Assembly: GCF_000720115.1 (NCBI RefSeq) | Contig: NZ_JOIR01000021.1 | Span: 40,987-104,986 of the forward strand | Reading direction: 5' to 3' | Source of the DNA: Streptomyces sp. NRRL F-2580 | GTDB lineage: Bacteria; Actinomycetota; Actinomycetes; Streptomycetales; Streptomycetaceae | DNA: 64,000 nucleotides | Part shown: positions 28,035 to 36,458 of the stretch, piece by piece | Position numbering within the stretch: position 1 is the first letter of the stretch | Layout of the letters: each line of letters opens with the position of its first letter | Position numbers and translations under genes: made by a program | The notes under the pieces: generated by a model | Told to the model about the DNA's origin: nothing | What the model saw: the letters and a program-made list of their open reading frames with translations, nothing else | Databases searched by the model: none

Positions 28035-28676
28035 ATGAAGCATGCCAAGGTCGGCTTCCTGATGACTGACGAGGTCGTTTCGGTCCTCGGAAGGACACCG
28101 TCCACCGACGTCGCCGCGCTGCTCGTCGAGCACGACATCGGCGGCGTGCCGGTCGTGGACGCGGACGAGCGCGTCCTCGGAGTCGTTTCGCGGACTGATC
28201 TGCTCGTCCAAGACCATCTCACCGCTCAGGACTTGATGACCGCGCCGGCCGTCACGATCCATGCCGAACAGACGGTCACCGAGGCCGCCCGCCTCATCAC
28301 CCGACGCGGCGTCACGCGGCTGCCGGTGATCGACGACGAGGACCGTCTGGTCGGCATCGTGACCCGCCGGGACCTGCTGCGCGTGTTCCTCCGGCCGGAC
28401 CACGAGATACGCCGTGTACTGGTCGAGGACGTGCTGGCGGGCACGATGGGCATCGGCGCCGACGCCGTGAGCGTGAGCGTAGTGGACGGGGTCGTCACCC
28501 TGGCCGGCCGCCTGCCCGCGAGCAGCCAGATCCCCATCGCACTCCGTCTCGCCGGACAGTTGGACGGCGTGGTCGCGGTCACCGACCGGCTCACGGCCCA
28601 CTCCGACGACACCCCCACCCGCACCCGCACCCGCACCGCTCCACTGGACCGCGGTACCGAGGACGCACCCCGCTGA
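28035..28676 (+). CDS. CBS-pair + BON domain protein (first copy)
   Basis: A 213-residue cytoplasmic protein with two CBS repeats (about 5-60, VVSVLGRTPSTDVAALLVEHDIGGVPVVDADERVLGVVSRTDLL; and 66-125, LMTAPAVTIHAEQTVTEAARLITRRGVTRLPVIDDEDRLVGIVTRRDLLRVFLRP) and a BON-like module (about 130-195, VSVSVVDGVVTLAGRLPASSQIPIALRLAGQLDGVVAVTDRL). CBS pairs bind adenine nucleotides and sense energy charge. The tail is Thr/Arg-rich. ATG 28035 follows AGGAGGG. A second, diverged copy lies at 31331-32002. Confidence 0.9.
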   Translation: MKHAKVGFLMTDEVVSVLGRTPSTDVAALLVEHDIGGVPVVDADERVLGVVSRTDLLVQDHLTAQDLMTAPAVTIHAEQTVTEAARLITRRGVTRLPVIDDEDRLVGIVTRRDLLRVFLRPDHEIRRVLVEDVLAGTMGIGADAVSVSVVDGVVTLAGRLPASSQIPIALRLAGQLDGVVAVTDRLTAHSDDTPTRTRTRTAPLDRGTEDAPR

Positions 28677-28685
28677 TCCAGGGTG

Positions 28686-28700
28686 TGGACCGTTCGGCCC
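28686..28700. promoter_or_regulatory. Single DevR/OsdR-like box upstream of the SPFH gene
   Basis: TGGACCGTTCGGCCC, identical over its 14-base core to the box at 27928-27942. It lies about 140 bp before the SPFH start, just after the CBS-BON stop. No clear partner site 21 bp away was found. Confidence 0.5.
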
Positions 28701-28835
28701 CTGCCCGCCCCACTCGCACCGCGCGAGCATGGAAGGAGGCAGGCTCGCCGCCCCCGAGCGCAGAGGTGCCGAGTCCTGCGGACGGACCCGGGTCATTCCC
28801 TCGCTCCGCCCCCGCACTTCTTGAGGAGCACCTTC

Positions 28836-29702
28836 ATGGAAGTCCTGATCTTCGCGCTGATCGCCCTGGCCGTCGTTGCCCTGATAGGGCTGCCGATGGC
28901 CTTGAAGATCGTCAAGCAGTACGAGCAGGGCGTGCTGTTCCGCTTCGGCCGGCTCACCGGGACCCGCGCGCCGGGCCTGCGGGTCATCGTGCCGTTCGCG
29001 GACGTCCTGCACCGGGTGTCCTTGCGGATCATCACCATGCCCATCCAGTCCCAGGGCATCATCACCCGGGACAATGTCAGCGTCGATGTCTCGGCGGTCG
29101 CCTACTTCCGCGTCGTCGACGCCGTGAAGTCGGTCATCGCGATCGAGAGCGTGGGCCCGGCCATCAACCAGATCGCGCAGACCACCCTGCGCAAGGTCGT
29201 CGGCCAGCACACCCTCGACGAAACCCTGTCGGAGACCGACCGCATCAACCTCGACATCCGCGAGATCCTCGACGTCACCACCGCCGAATGGGGCGTCGAG
29301 GTCACCCTGGTCGAGCTGAAGGACATCCAGCTGCCCGACAGCATGAAGCGCGCGATGGCCCGCCAGGCCGAGGCCGAACGGGAGAAGAGGGCCAAGATCA
29401 TCAACGCGGAGGGTGAATCGATGGCCGCCGCCGCGCTCGGCGACGCCTCCGACACGATGATGGCCCACCCCCTCGCCCTGCAACTGCGCAATCTGCAGAG
29501 CCTCGTGGAGATCGGCGTCGACAAGAACACCACCGTGGTCTTCCCCGCACCGCTCATGAGCACCATCGGCGAACTCGGCGCCTTCCTCGCCCGCGAAACC
29601 GCGGCCGCCACCGCCGCTCCGGTCCAGGCACCGCCCATCGCAGAGCTCGCTACGACGATCCCCCGCCCTCCTCAGCCGAACGGAGCGTCAAAAGCCGTGT
29701 AG
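28836..29702 (+). CDS. SPFH/band-7 protein (slipin-like)
   Basis: A 288-residue protein with one N-terminal membrane segment (MEVLIFALIALAVVALIGLPMAL) followed by an SPFH/prohibitin domain: IVKQYEQGVLFRFGRLTGTRAPGLRVIVPFAD, RIITMPIQSQGIITRDNVSVDVSAVAYFRV, LRKVVGQHTLDETLSETDRINLDI, then the EAEREKRAKIINAEGE helical region. Slipins scaffold membrane microdomains. No NfeD partner gene is adjacent. Its place behind a DevR-like box suggests induction with the dormancy set. ATG 28836 has GAGGAG upstream. Confidence 0.9.
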   Translation: MEVLIFALIALAVVALIGLPMALKIVKQYEQGVLFRFGRLTGTRAPGLRVIVPFADVLHRVSLRIITMPIQSQGIITRDNVSVDVSAVAYFRVVDAVKSVIAIESVGPAINQIAQTTLRKVVGQHTLDETLSETDRINLDIREILDVTTAEWGVEVTLVELKDIQLPDSMKRAMARQAEAEREKRAKIINAEGESMAAAALGDASDTMMAHPLALQLRNLQSLVEIGVDKNTTVVFPAPLMSTIGELGAFLARETAAATAAPVQAPPIAELATTIPRPPQPNGASKAV

Positions 29703-29706
29703 TCGG

Positions 29707-29757
29707 CAGTCGGTACCGCCGTGCGGAGGCAAAACCTCCGCACGGCGGTACCGACTG
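29707..29757. terminator. Long perfect hairpin terminator between SPFH and ADH genes
   Basis: Perfect inverted repeat with 23-bp arms (29707-29729 and 29735-29757) and loop CAAAA, four bases after the SPFH stop. It is symmetrical and lies between convergent genes, so it can act in both directions. Confidence 0.85.
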
Positions 29758-30015
29758 TCGGCCACACGGAGTGCCTGCGGGGCATTCGTTGGCTCGCGGG
29801 GGCGACGCGTCCCGACGGTGTGCGCAGGGCGGGGGACGGATGGCCGGGGTCGAGGGGCCGAGATCTGGATCGAGGCATGGTGGATCACCCCTTCGGGAGC
29901 GGAACCGGAAGGGGTCCGCACTTCAGAGTCACCCCGTGGGACGTCCGTGGGGGCAGGGCCGACGGGATCAGACGCGGGGGCCGACCGGCCCCCGCGACGT
30001 GCCGCACCCGGGCCG
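29758..30015. terminator. Convergent intergenic region with a second hairpin (29973-29996)
   Basis: No gene is supported here. CGCGGGGGCCG (29973-29983) pairs with CGGCCCCCGCG (29986-29996) 20 bp beyond the minus-strand alcohol dehydrogenase stop and is its likely terminator. The rest shows no recognised feature. Confidence 0.55.
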
Positions 30016-31104
30016 TCAGGCCTTCTGGACGCGCGAAGGGTTCGAAACGGCCAGGTCGTCGTGGCGCGGCCCGCCCAGTACGACCTTCAGCGCGCCCGTG
30101 TCACCGGCGCGGGAGAACACCTCGTACGCCTCCTCCATCTGTCCCAGTTCGAAGCGATGGCTGATCAGCGAAGAGGTCGGCAGCCGTCCGGCCGCCAGCA
30201 TGCGCAGCAGCATCGGAGTGGAGCTGGTGTCCACGAGCCCGGTGGTGATGGTGACGTCCTTGATCCACAGGTCCTCGAGGTGCAGGGTGGCCGGTTCGCC
30301 GTGGACGCCGATGTTCGCGACCCGGCCCCCCGGGCGGACCATGCGGGTGCACATCTCGAAGGTCTCGGGCACGCCGACGGCTTCCATGACGACATCGGCA
30401 CCGAGACCGTCGGTCAGGTCGCCCACGAGCATCTCCGGTTCCTCGGCGGCGTTCACGACCGCGTCCGCCCCCAGCTCCCGCGCCTTCGCCAGCCGGGACG
30501 GCACGAGGTCGACGACGATGACGCGGGCCGGCGAGTAGAGCCGGGACGTGGTGATGGCCGCGAGCCCCACGGGTCCGGCGCCGACCACGACGACGGTGTC
30601 CCCGGGCCGCACGTTGCCGTTCAACACCCCCACCTCGTAGGAGGTCGGGAAGATGTCCGCCAGCAGGACGGCATCGGCGCTGTCGACCGTGCTCGGCAGC
30701 GGGTACACGGAAAGGTCGGCGAACGGCACGCGGACGTATTCCGCCTGGGTGCCGTCGACGGTGTGCCCGAGTACCCAACCGCCGCCCCCTCGGCACTGTC
30801 CGTAGCGGCTATCACGGCAGAACCGGCACCGGCCGCACGAGGAGACGCAGGACACCAGCACCCGGTCACCGGGCCGCACCGAGCGGACGTCACCGCCGCT
30901 CTCCACCACCGTGCCCACGGCCTCGTGACCGAGCACCCGGCCGGGAACCACCTCCGGCAGGTCCCCCTTGACGATGTGCAGGTCCGTACCGCAAATGGTC
31001 ACGATGTCGACGCGCACGATCACGTCGCCGGGGTCCTGGATGCCCGGATCCGGCACCTCCTGCCACGCGGTGTGCCCCGGCCCCTGGAAAACGAGTGCCT
31101 TCAT
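30016..31104 (-). CDS. Zinc-dependent alcohol dehydrogenase
   Basis: A 362-residue medium-chain dehydrogenase. Catalytic-zinc residues are visible in TICGTDLHIVKG and GRVLGHEAVGTV; the structural-zinc lobe has four Cys in CVSSCGRCRFCRDSRYGQC; the NAD(P) fold has VVVVGAGPVGLAA with an Asp at the end of the second strand (IVVDL), favouring NAD. It resembles the Zn-ADH / formaldehyde-dehydrogenase-like group. A similar gene sits in the OsdR cluster of S. coelicolor, as I recall. ATG 31104 faces DevR-like boxes shared with the divergent CBS-BON gene. It may recycle NADH by reducing aldehydes in low oxygen (inference). Confidence 0.93.
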   Translation of the reverse strand: MKALVFQGPGHTAWQEVPDPGIQDPGDVIVRVDIVTICGTDLHIVKGDLPEVVPGRVLGHEAVGTVVESGGDVRSVRPGDRVLVSCVSSCGRCRFCRDSRYGQCRGGGGWVLGHTVDGTQAEYVRVPFADLSVYPLPSTVDSADAVLLADIFPTSYEVGVLNGNVRPGDTVVVVGAGPVGLAAITTSRLYSPARVIVVDLVPSRLAKARELGADAVVNAAEEPEMLVGDLTDGLGADVVMEAVGVPETFEMCTRMVRPGGRVANIGVHGEPATLHLEDLWIKDVTITTGLVDTSSTPMLLRMLAAGRLPTSSLISHRFELGQMEEAYEVFSRAGDTGALKVVLGGPRHDDLAVSNPSRVQKA

Positions 31105-31179
31105 GACGCCACCTCTCTCTGTCTCCCGTGCTCCGGCACAGGTCACCTCATGCTGTGCCCGCCTCTCGCTTCCCGGACA

Positions 31180-31215
31180 GGGCCGGACGGGCCCGCACCG
31201 GGGCCTGACAGGCCC
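31180..31215. promoter_or_regulatory. Paired DevR/OsdR-like boxes in the ADH / CBS-BON divergent promoter
   Basis: GGGCCGGACGGGCCC (31180-31194) and GGGCCTGACAGGCCC (31201-31215), centres exactly 21 bp apart, between the divergent starts at 31104 and 31331. Both genes could be controlled from here. Confidence 0.65.
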
Positions 31216-31330
31216 GTCCGGCCCGTGCCGCAGGGATGTGATGGTAGGTGGCGGGGTCTCCTTCACGGGGACGACCGCCGATCTCCATGACAGCCCGGAA
31301 ACCTTCCGCTTTCCCATCGAGGACCATGCC

Positions 31331-32002
31331 ATGACCTCCCGTCCGCATCTCGTCCATGACGTGATGACGAGAATCGTCGTCAGCGTCACACCCCTCGCCG
31401 AATTCAAGGAGATCGTCGCCGTCATGCAGCAGTGGCAGGTGACGGCAGTACCGGTCATCGAAGGCCAGGGCGCGAGCAGGATCGTCGGTGTGGTCTCGGA
31501 AGCCGACCTGCTTCCGAAAGAGGAGTTCCGCGCTCACGGTCCCGGCCTCATCGAGCAGATGCGGCGGCTGGGTGACACGCTGAAGGCCGGCTCGACCCTG
31601 GCCAAGGACCTGATGACGACCCCCGCCGTCACCGTTCCGCCCGATACCACCCTGTCCCAGGCGGCCCGGCTCATGGCGGAACGGCACATCAAACGACTGC
31701 TGGTCATCGACCCGGCCGGCGCCCTCCAGGGCATCGTCAGCCGCACCGATCTGCTCAAGGTGTTCCTACGGCCGGACGGTGAACTGGCGGAAGAGGTACA
31801 GCGCGAGGTGGTCGGCCGGCTGTTCCCGCTCGCACTGCACAGGGTGCGGGTCGACGTCCACCAGGGCGTGGTCACCCTCTCCGGCGGGATCCTCGACGCA
31901 TCGCTCATTCCGGTGGCAGCACGCCTCGCACGCGCCGTGGAAGGCGTGGTCGACGTCAACTGCGCCCTGACCACGTCGGCCGCGCAGACAGCCGGAGCGT
32001 GA
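31331..32002 (+). CDS. CBS-pair + BON domain protein (second copy)
   Basis: A 223-residue paralogue of the protein at 28035. CBS1 is at about 8-65 (DVMTRIVVSVTPLAEFKEIVAVMQQWQVTAVPVIEGQGASRIVGVVSEADLL), CBS2 at about 92-150 (LMTTPAVTVPPDTTLSQAARLMAERHIKRLLVIDPAGALQGIVSRTDLLKVFLRP) and the BON module at about 158-215. CBS1 is more typical here than in the first copy, and a longer linker (HGPGLIEQMRRLGDTLKAG) separates the repeats. ATG 31331 is used; the ATG 5 bp earlier is out of frame. Probably an adenylate-sensing protein of the dormancy regulon. Confidence 0.9.
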   Translation: MTSRPHLVHDVMTRIVVSVTPLAEFKEIVAVMQQWQVTAVPVIEGQGASRIVGVVSEADLLPKEEFRAHGPGLIEQMRRLGDTLKAGSTLAKDLMTTPAVTVPPDTTLSQAARLMAERHIKRLLVIDPAGALQGIVSRTDLLKVFLRPDGELAEEVQREVVGRLFPLALHRVRVDVHQGVVTLSGGILDASLIPVAARLARAVEGVVDVNCALTTSAAQTAGA

Positions 32003-32171
32003 ACCTCCATCTCAGCCGAAATACCTGGTCAGAACCCCCTTTGATCCCCGTACCGGAGTAGGGTGGAGATACCGGGAGTATTTCGCGCACCGGATGCAAC
32101 TCAGGTGCCATTTCCGGCGATCAATACGCCGGGCCGTCAAACTGCGGGCGGCCCGGGGACAGGTCTTCACC

Positions 32172-32765
32172 ATGACCATCGCCCTGGAACGTGCCGCAGC
32201 TGCCACCACGTCACCCGTGCTTCCCGCCGTCACGCCTCCTCGCCGCGCTCGCATCGTGCTCACGCCGAAGACCGCCCTCGCTGGGCAACTGGACGGCGCC
32301 TGGTGGCCCCGCTCCCGTGATCTCGAGGCCGAACTCCCGGTCCTCGTAGCCGCCTTGGCCGAGCCCTGGGGGCGCATCACCCGCGTCACTGTGAACCCCG
32401 ACCGCTGGCCGGTCATTCCGCCCAAGGTGCCCGTCGCCGGGCACACCGTGCACGTGGGCTGGTTCACCGAACAGGACCCCGACAAACTGATCGTGCTTTC
32501 CTACACCGTAGGCCGCTGGGACCTCCTCGTCGTCCCACCCCAGACCGCACCCGCCGCCGCGGCCCGCCTGATGGCAGCGGCCTCCGTCCCCGGCAGCGTC
32601 CTCACCGCGGGCGCACTGATCGCCGCCGAAGCCGTCATCGGCCGAAGGCCCGACGTCCGCAGCCGGGAAGACGCCTGGGAGGACGAAGGCGGAGCTGGCA
32701 TGTCCCCCATCGGGTCCCCCGCCAGGCAACCGGTCGGCCCCCTGTCCGCCGGCGCATGGTGGTGA
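32172..32765 (+). CDS. DUF5994 family protein
   Basis: A 197-residue protein carrying the DUF5994 core: RARIVLTPKTALAGQLDGAWWPRSRDLEAELPVLVAAL, ITRVTVNPDRWPVIPPKVPVAGHTVHVGWF and DKLIVLSYTVGRWDLLVVPPQTAPAAAARLMAAAS. The family is common in Streptomyces near stress genes, and its function is unknown. No signal or membrane segment is seen. ATG 32172. No clear DevR-like box was found in the 170 bp upstream. Confidence 0.85.
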   Translation: MTIALERAAAATTSPVLPAVTPPRRARIVLTPKTALAGQLDGAWWPRSRDLEAELPVLVAALAEPWGRITRVTVNPDRWPVIPPKVPVAGHTVHVGWFTEQDPDKLIVLSYTVGRWDLLVVPPQTAPAAAARLMAAASVPGSVLTAGALIAAEAVIGRRPDVRSREDAWEDEGGAGMSPIGSPARQPVGPLSAGAWW

Positions 32766-32789
32766 GCCCGGCATCGGCCTGACCGCAAG

Positions 32790-32815
32790 CGGTGACCAGC
32801 ATGTACTGGTCACCG
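32790..32815 (+). terminator. Terminator after the DUF5994 gene
   Basis: CGGTGACCAG (32790-32799) and CTGGTCACCG (32806-32815) form a perfect 10-bp stem with a 6-base loop, 25 bp after the stop. Confidence 0.7.
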
Positions 32816-33063
32816 TTCGTGCGTTCGGGTGCGGGGAGACCACGTCATCCATGCGGGTCCAGACAGCGGTCCTGGCGCCCCGGGTACATCACCGCGGCCG
32901 CGTCCACACGGGGGCTCAGGGCCGCGGAGACCGGGAAGTAGAAGGGGGCGGATCCTCCCGCGTGCGGGAAACGCACCAAGCGGTGTTCAGCGCCGCCGGC
33001 CGGGTGGAGCGGCGCACCCCCAGGTTGTGGTTTCTGGGGCCGTGGATGTGCCGGGTGGACAGC
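32816..33063. other. Intergenic stretch without a supported gene
   Basis: Together with the flanking terminators this makes about 350 bp without a gene between convergent units. Short open frames here have atypical composition and no recognised motif. It marks the boundary between the dormancy cluster and the lanthipeptide side. Confidence 0.5.
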
Positions 33064-33100
33064 ACGCTGCCCTGCACCTGATCGAGGTGCAGGGCAGCGT
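33064..33100 (-). terminator. Terminator after the small hypothetical gene
   Basis: Perfect stem with 16-bp arms 33064-33079 and 33085-33100 and loop GATCG, 17 bp beyond the minus-strand stop at 33118. Confidence 0.8.
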
Positions 33101-33117
33101 GGTCGGTCGTCGTGCTT

Positions 33118-33369
33118 TCAGGACTCCCGTGTGCCCTGTTCGGCCCGCGCCTGGTCGATCAGCTCCTGGTACGGGACGCCGTCACCGGCGTCGTCCGTCT
33201 CGGCCGAACGGTCGAGCAGGCTGACGGACCAGGGAACGGGGCACGGCGGTGCGTGCTCGGGCTCCGGGCACAGCAGCCGCGTGATGCGCTCTTTGATCTC
33301 CTCGGCCTGTGCGGGGGTGGCATACAGGCCGAGGCGGATCTCGTGGACGCGTGGGCTCTCGGATGTCAT
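33118..33369 (-). CDS. Small hypothetical protein
   Basis: An 83-residue acidic protein beginning MTSESPRVHEIRLGLYATPAQAEEIKERITRLLCPEPEHAPPCPVPW. No domain is recognised; the pattern suggests a small alpha/beta fold. ATG 33369 is preceded by GGGAAGAGAG. It follows the secreted-protein gene by 46 bp and ends at a strong terminator, so the two probably form a unit. Confidence 0.65.
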   Translation of the reverse strand: MTSESPRVHEIRLGLYATPAQAEEIKERITRLLCPEPEHAPPCPVPWSVSLLDRSAETDDAGDGVPYQELIDQARAEQGTRES

Positions 33370-33415
33370 CGGGTCGCTCTCTTCCCGGTGGGCGACGAGC
33401 GCGACTCTGGTGGTC

Positions 33416-33763
33416 CTACCAGATGCGCTTGGTGTCGCAGTGGCGCTTGTAGTGACCGGACGGGACGGGGATGTTGCGGGCCGCGTCCGTAACGGCGGCC
33501 TGCTCGGTGTTACCCGTGCCGTCGGCCCGGTCGTATCCAACGACATTGTTGTCGCTGATGCGAACGATCTGGCACTGGACAGTGGCGTGCCAGACCTTCT
33601 GTATGCCGAACTTCGCCTGCGAAGCCTCGGACACGGATACCGCGGCAGAGGACGTGCCCGTCACCGGAGCAGCCGAGGCGGTCGGGGCCAGCAGAGCGGT
33701 CGCGGCCAGGGCAAGGCCTGCAGCGGCCAGAGTGTGGGAGCGGTACGTCTTGATGAGGGACAT
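33416..33763 (-). CDS. Small secreted protein
   Basis: A 115-residue protein with a clear Sec signal peptide (MSLIKTYRSHTLAAAGLALAATALLAPTASAA, cleavage near residue 32). The mature part of about 83 residues has two Cys that could pair (VQCQIVRISD and HYKRHCDTKRIW) and contains DNNVVGYDRADGTGNTEQAAVTDAARNIPVPSG. No family is recognised. It lies upstream of the small hypothetical gene and is divergent from the lanthipeptide immunity operon. Confidence 0.75.
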   Translation of the reverse strand: MSLIKTYRSHTLAAAGLALAATALLAPTASAAPVTGTSSAAVSVSEASQAKFGIQKVWHATVQCQIVRISDNNVVGYDRADGTGNTEQAAVTDAARNIPVPSGHYKRHCDTKRIW

Positions 33764-33946
33764 CGCAGGTCCTCCAGAGTCGGTAAAGAGCAGTGCATGT
33801 TCCAAGTCCGCCGCGGGTGAGCACCAGGGCTGACCTCGGCGGTATCCCGAGACTCGCATCTCTCGTCGCCGAATTGGGTTCTGCGGGGCGGAGTTGGCAG
33901 TGCGGTGTCAGGAACCTGCCTTCGGATCCGGGTGAACTCGGAGCGT

Positions 33947-33971
33947 GAACCGGGCGAGCGGAAAGGGCTAC
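33947..33971 (+). promoter_or_regulatory. ECF-sigma promoter (GAACC-N15-GCTAC) of the immunity ABC operon
   Basis: GAACC at 33947-33951 and GCTAC at 33967-33971, spacer exactly 15, 42 bp before the permease ATG. The same pair precedes the second ABC operon and, as GATAC, the ECF sigma gene. The cluster's own sigma factor is the likely reader. Confidence 0.75.
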
Positions 33972-34012
33972 GTACCTCCATGCACGCGCCTTTCGCCGAA
34001 CAGGAGAACTTC

Positions 34013-34816
34013 ATGCGCCAAGGATCGGTCGCACCGCCTCGCCCCGTACGGCGGGACGACCCTTCAACGCTGACCGTGGTGGGCACGGAACTCGCGCGCA
34101 ACAGGCGGGGATTCGTGTTCTGGTACCACCTCGTCTCGCCCGTGATCATCACGATTCCTCTCTTTCTGGGGTCGCTCGGCGCGGCGGACGCGGATTCGGA
34201 ACGGACCTTCGAGGTGTTCCGCAACGTAACGCTGGAGTTCTGGGGGGTCCTCATCCCGATGACCGCCGGACTCGCGGCCGCCCTCTCGGTCCGGGCCGAT
34301 CAGGACGCCTGGCGTCTGATGCTGTCCTACGGAGTGCCCCGCGGCCGTTACTTCGTCGGGAAATTCGCCGCGCTGGGTGTCCTCGGGTTCGTTTCGTCGA
34401 CCGTGCTCCTGGTCATGCTGGCGATGGGCGCGCTGCTCAGCGGCCAGTTCCCCGACGGAATGGGGACGGTCGCAGCGGCCGTCTATCTGCCGTGGCTGGC
34501 GGGGCTGGCCATGACAGCGCTCGCCGTGCTGGTGGCAGTGCTGTGGGGAATGGGACCGAGCCTCGGAGCCGGAATCGCGGGACTGCTGTGCGGTGCACTC
34601 GTCTCCGACAAGGATTTCTGGTACGCCGTCCCGTTCGCGTGGCCGATGCGGGTCGTACTGCCACTGGCCGGCATCGGCCCGAACGGTGTACCGCTTCCGC
34701 CGGACAGCCCCGTGAACTCCATGGCAGTCATTCCTCAGGCGCTCGCTCTCAGCGCCGTCCTCACCGGGGTGCTGCTGGTCCTGGGCGCGATTCACATGAC
34801 CCGTAAGGAAATCTGA
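34013..34816 (+). CDS. lanE: Lanthipeptide immunity ABC permease (LanE-like; PspE/MibE position)
   Basis: A 267-residue membrane protein with about six hydrophobic segments (FVFWYHLVSPVIITIPLFLGSL, FWGVLIPMTAGLAAALSV, LGVLGFVSSTVLLVMLAMG, WLAGLAMTALAVLVAVLWGMG and others). This is the ABC-2-like layout of lantibiotic-protection permeases. The ATG at 34013 follows AGGAG; an upstream in-frame ATG at 33980 lacks a ribosome site. Two bp separate its stop from the ATPase gene. With that ATPase it should pump the mature lanthipeptide off the producer's membrane. It is expressed from an ECF-type promoter. Confidence 0.85.
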   Translation: MRQGSVAPPRPVRRDDPSTLTVVGTELARNRRGFVFWYHLVSPVIITIPLFLGSLGAADADSERTFEVFRNVTLEFWGVLIPMTAGLAAALSVRADQDAWRLMLSYGVPRGRYFVGKFAALGVLGFVSSTVLLVMLAMGALLSGQFPDGMGTVAAAVYLPWLAGLAMTALAVLVAVLWGMGPSLGAGIAGLLCGALVSDKDFWYAVPFAWPMRVVLPLAGIGPNGVPLPPDSPVNSMAVIPQALALSAVLTGVLLVLGAIHMTRKEI

Positions 34817-34818
34817 AC

Positions 34819-35571
34819 ATGTATGAGACCACGCATGGTTCGGGAGACGGCGGGCATGGCGGCATCGCCCTGTCGATCAAGGAGCTGCACAAGCACTACG
34901 GGGGGCACCGCGCGCTGGACGGGGTGGACCTCACGGTCAGGGCCGGCGAGGTGTACGGCCTGCTCGGCCCCAACGGCGCCGGTAAGACGACCCTGATGAA
35001 GGCTCTGCTCGGACTGCAGCGGCCCACTTCCGGAACCATTCAGATCTTCGGCGAGCCCATCGGCCGGGAGACGCTGGCTCAGGTCGGCGCCCTGATCGAA
35101 GTACCGGGTCTGTGGCCGAACCTGACGGCGGACGAGACGCTCAGGGTCCATGCCAAACTGCGCGGGGTACCGCTGGAGTGGGCCGAACCCGCCCTGCGGG
35201 TGGTCAGGATGACCGAGGCGCGGGCACGGAAGGTCTCGACCTATTCTCTGGGTATGCGCTGGCGTCTGGGGATCGCCGTGGCTCTGCTCGCGCAGCCGCG
35301 ACTGATCGTGCTGGACGAGCCGACCAATGGCCTCGACCCGGTGGGCATCCGCGAGATGCGCGGCATCATCCGGACGTTGGCGAGCGAGGGGGCGGCCGTA
35401 CTGATCGCCAGTCACCAGCTGGCGGAAGTGGCACAGATCTGCGACCGGGTACAGGTGCTCGTCGCCGGCCGGACCCAGTACGAGGGTCCGTTGGAAGGGC
35501 TGGCGAGGAACGGGGACCTGGAGGCCGGGTTCTTCCAGTTGCTGGAAGGCGCCGACATGAAGATCCGATGA
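34819..35571 (+). CDS. lanF: Lanthipeptide immunity ABC ATPase (LanF/BcrA-like; PspF/MibF position)
   Basis: A 250-residue ATPase of the bacitracin/lantibiotic protection (BcrA) type. Walker A is GPNGAGKTT near residue 52, the signature is the BcrA-style YSLGMRWRLGIA instead of LSGGQ, Walker B is LIVLDEPTNGLD, and the H-switch is ASHQLAEVAQICDRV. ATG 34819. It partners the permease before it. The pair matches the EF immunity transporter of planosporicin and microbisporicin clusters. Confidence 0.9.
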   Translation: MYETTHGSGDGGHGGIALSIKELHKHYGGHRALDGVDLTVRAGEVYGLLGPNGAGKTTLMKALLGLQRPTSGTIQIFGEPIGRETLAQVGALIEVPGLWPNLTADETLRVHAKLRGVPLEWAEPALRVVRMTEARARKVSTYSLGMRWRLGIAVALLAQPRLIVLDEPTNGLDPVGIREMRGIIRTLASEGAAVLIASHQLAEVAQICDRVQVLVAGRTQYEGPLEGLARNGDLEAGFFQLLEGADMKIR

Positions 35572-35577
35572 ACGAAA

Positions 35578-35618
35578 GCCGCCGGGTGGGGGGTAGCCAG
35601 TACCCCCCACCCGGCGGC
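35578..35618. terminator. Convergent terminator between the immunity operon and the regulator gene
   Basis: Perfect 16-bp arms 35578-35593 and 35603-35618 with a 9-base loop, 7 bp after the ATPase stop and 20 bp before the convergent regulator stop. Confidence 0.85.
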
Positions 35619-35637
35619 CGGGCAGAATGAGGCGCGG

Positions 35638-36390
35638 TTACGCGGGCATCGACGCCCTCACCATCAGCTCGGTGCGGCCGCGGACGCCGACCTCGTTGTA
35701 GAGCTGTCGGATACGGCGGTACATCGACCGCTCGGAACAGTAGTGACGGCGGGCGATTTCGGCGACCGTCATGGGCGTACAGAGCAAGCGCATGAGTTCC
35801 GCATCCTGAACAGGGCGGCCCTGCCTCGTGGACGGAGCCGGCGGCCGGGCCGGGCCGTGGTCACGAGGGGTGCCGGCGACTTGTGGGGAGCCGGGTGCTG
35901 TCTGGGTGAGGCACGTACGAGGTTGGAAATGCGTGTGGAACTGGGCGAAGAGAAGATCGAGCTGGCGCTCGGCGGGTATCGCGAGGTTGAGTACGAACTT
36001 CGCTCCCGACCTGATGGCGCCGTAGGTGAGATGTCCTGTGACATCGTCGGTGACGGCGGTGATCAGGGACAGCGGATGACGCATCCGGATGGTGCGTATC
36101 GTCTCCGCCTGGAACTCGCTGATCACCGGGACCAGGATCGGCACGTCGATCGGTCCGGCGGCGGTGGCGGTGAGTTCCGCGTCGTCGGCGAAGTCGATAC
36201 GGGACACGCCTGAGCGAAGAGCACTGAAAACAGAGGGCGCACTCTCCGGATGGTCGAAGTGCTCCTTGAATCCGGAGTGGACGATTATCTGGAACTCGCG
36301 GTCGACCCGGCGAGTTCGCTTGTGCTTCCGGTCGGTACTGGTGACGCGGTCGTGCGTTTGTGTTTCACGAAGCAACATCTTTTCCCCCAT
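35638..36390 (-). CDS. LuxR-type HTH transcriptional regulator of the lanthipeptide cluster (PspR/MibR position)
   Basis: A 250-residue protein with a C-terminal helix-turn-helix (LMRLLCTPMTVAEIARRHYCSERSMYRRIRQLYNEVGVRGRTELMV, about residues 198-243) of the LuxR/NarL kind. The N-terminal part (FQIIVHSGFKEHFD ... ISEFQAETIRTIRMRHPLSLITAVTDDVTGHLTYGAIRSGAKFVLNLAIP) resembles a receiver-like fold, but the phospho-acceptor pocket is not evident. By position and type it matches PspR/MibR, the direct activator of the structural operon in related clusters. The ATG at 36390 follows AAGGA; an alternative ATG at 36378 has GGGGGAA upstream. No GAACC-N15-GCTAC motif was seen directly upstream. Confidence 0.8.
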   Translation of the reverse strand: MGEKMLLRETQTHDRVTSTDRKHKRTRRVDREFQIIVHSGFKEHFDHPESAPSVFSALRSGVSRIDFADDAELTATAAGPIDVPILVPVISEFQAETIRTIRMRHPLSLITAVTDDVTGHLTYGAIRSGAKFVLNLAIPAERQLDLLFAQFHTHFQPRTCLTQTAPGSPQVAGTPRDHGPARPPAPSTRQGRPVQDAELMRLLCTPMTVAEIARRHYCSERSMYRRIRQLYNEVGVRGRTELMVRASMPA

Positions 36391-36458
36391 GATGTTTCGT
36401 TCCTTACTGTCGTGCAGGCAGTTCTATTGCGTGCTCCTTCGGTGTGTTCGACAGATGC

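Noticed and set aside
32829..33224. Plus-strand open frames in the gap before the small hypothetical gene
   Set aside because: No ribosome site, atypical residues, and they cross two strong terminators.
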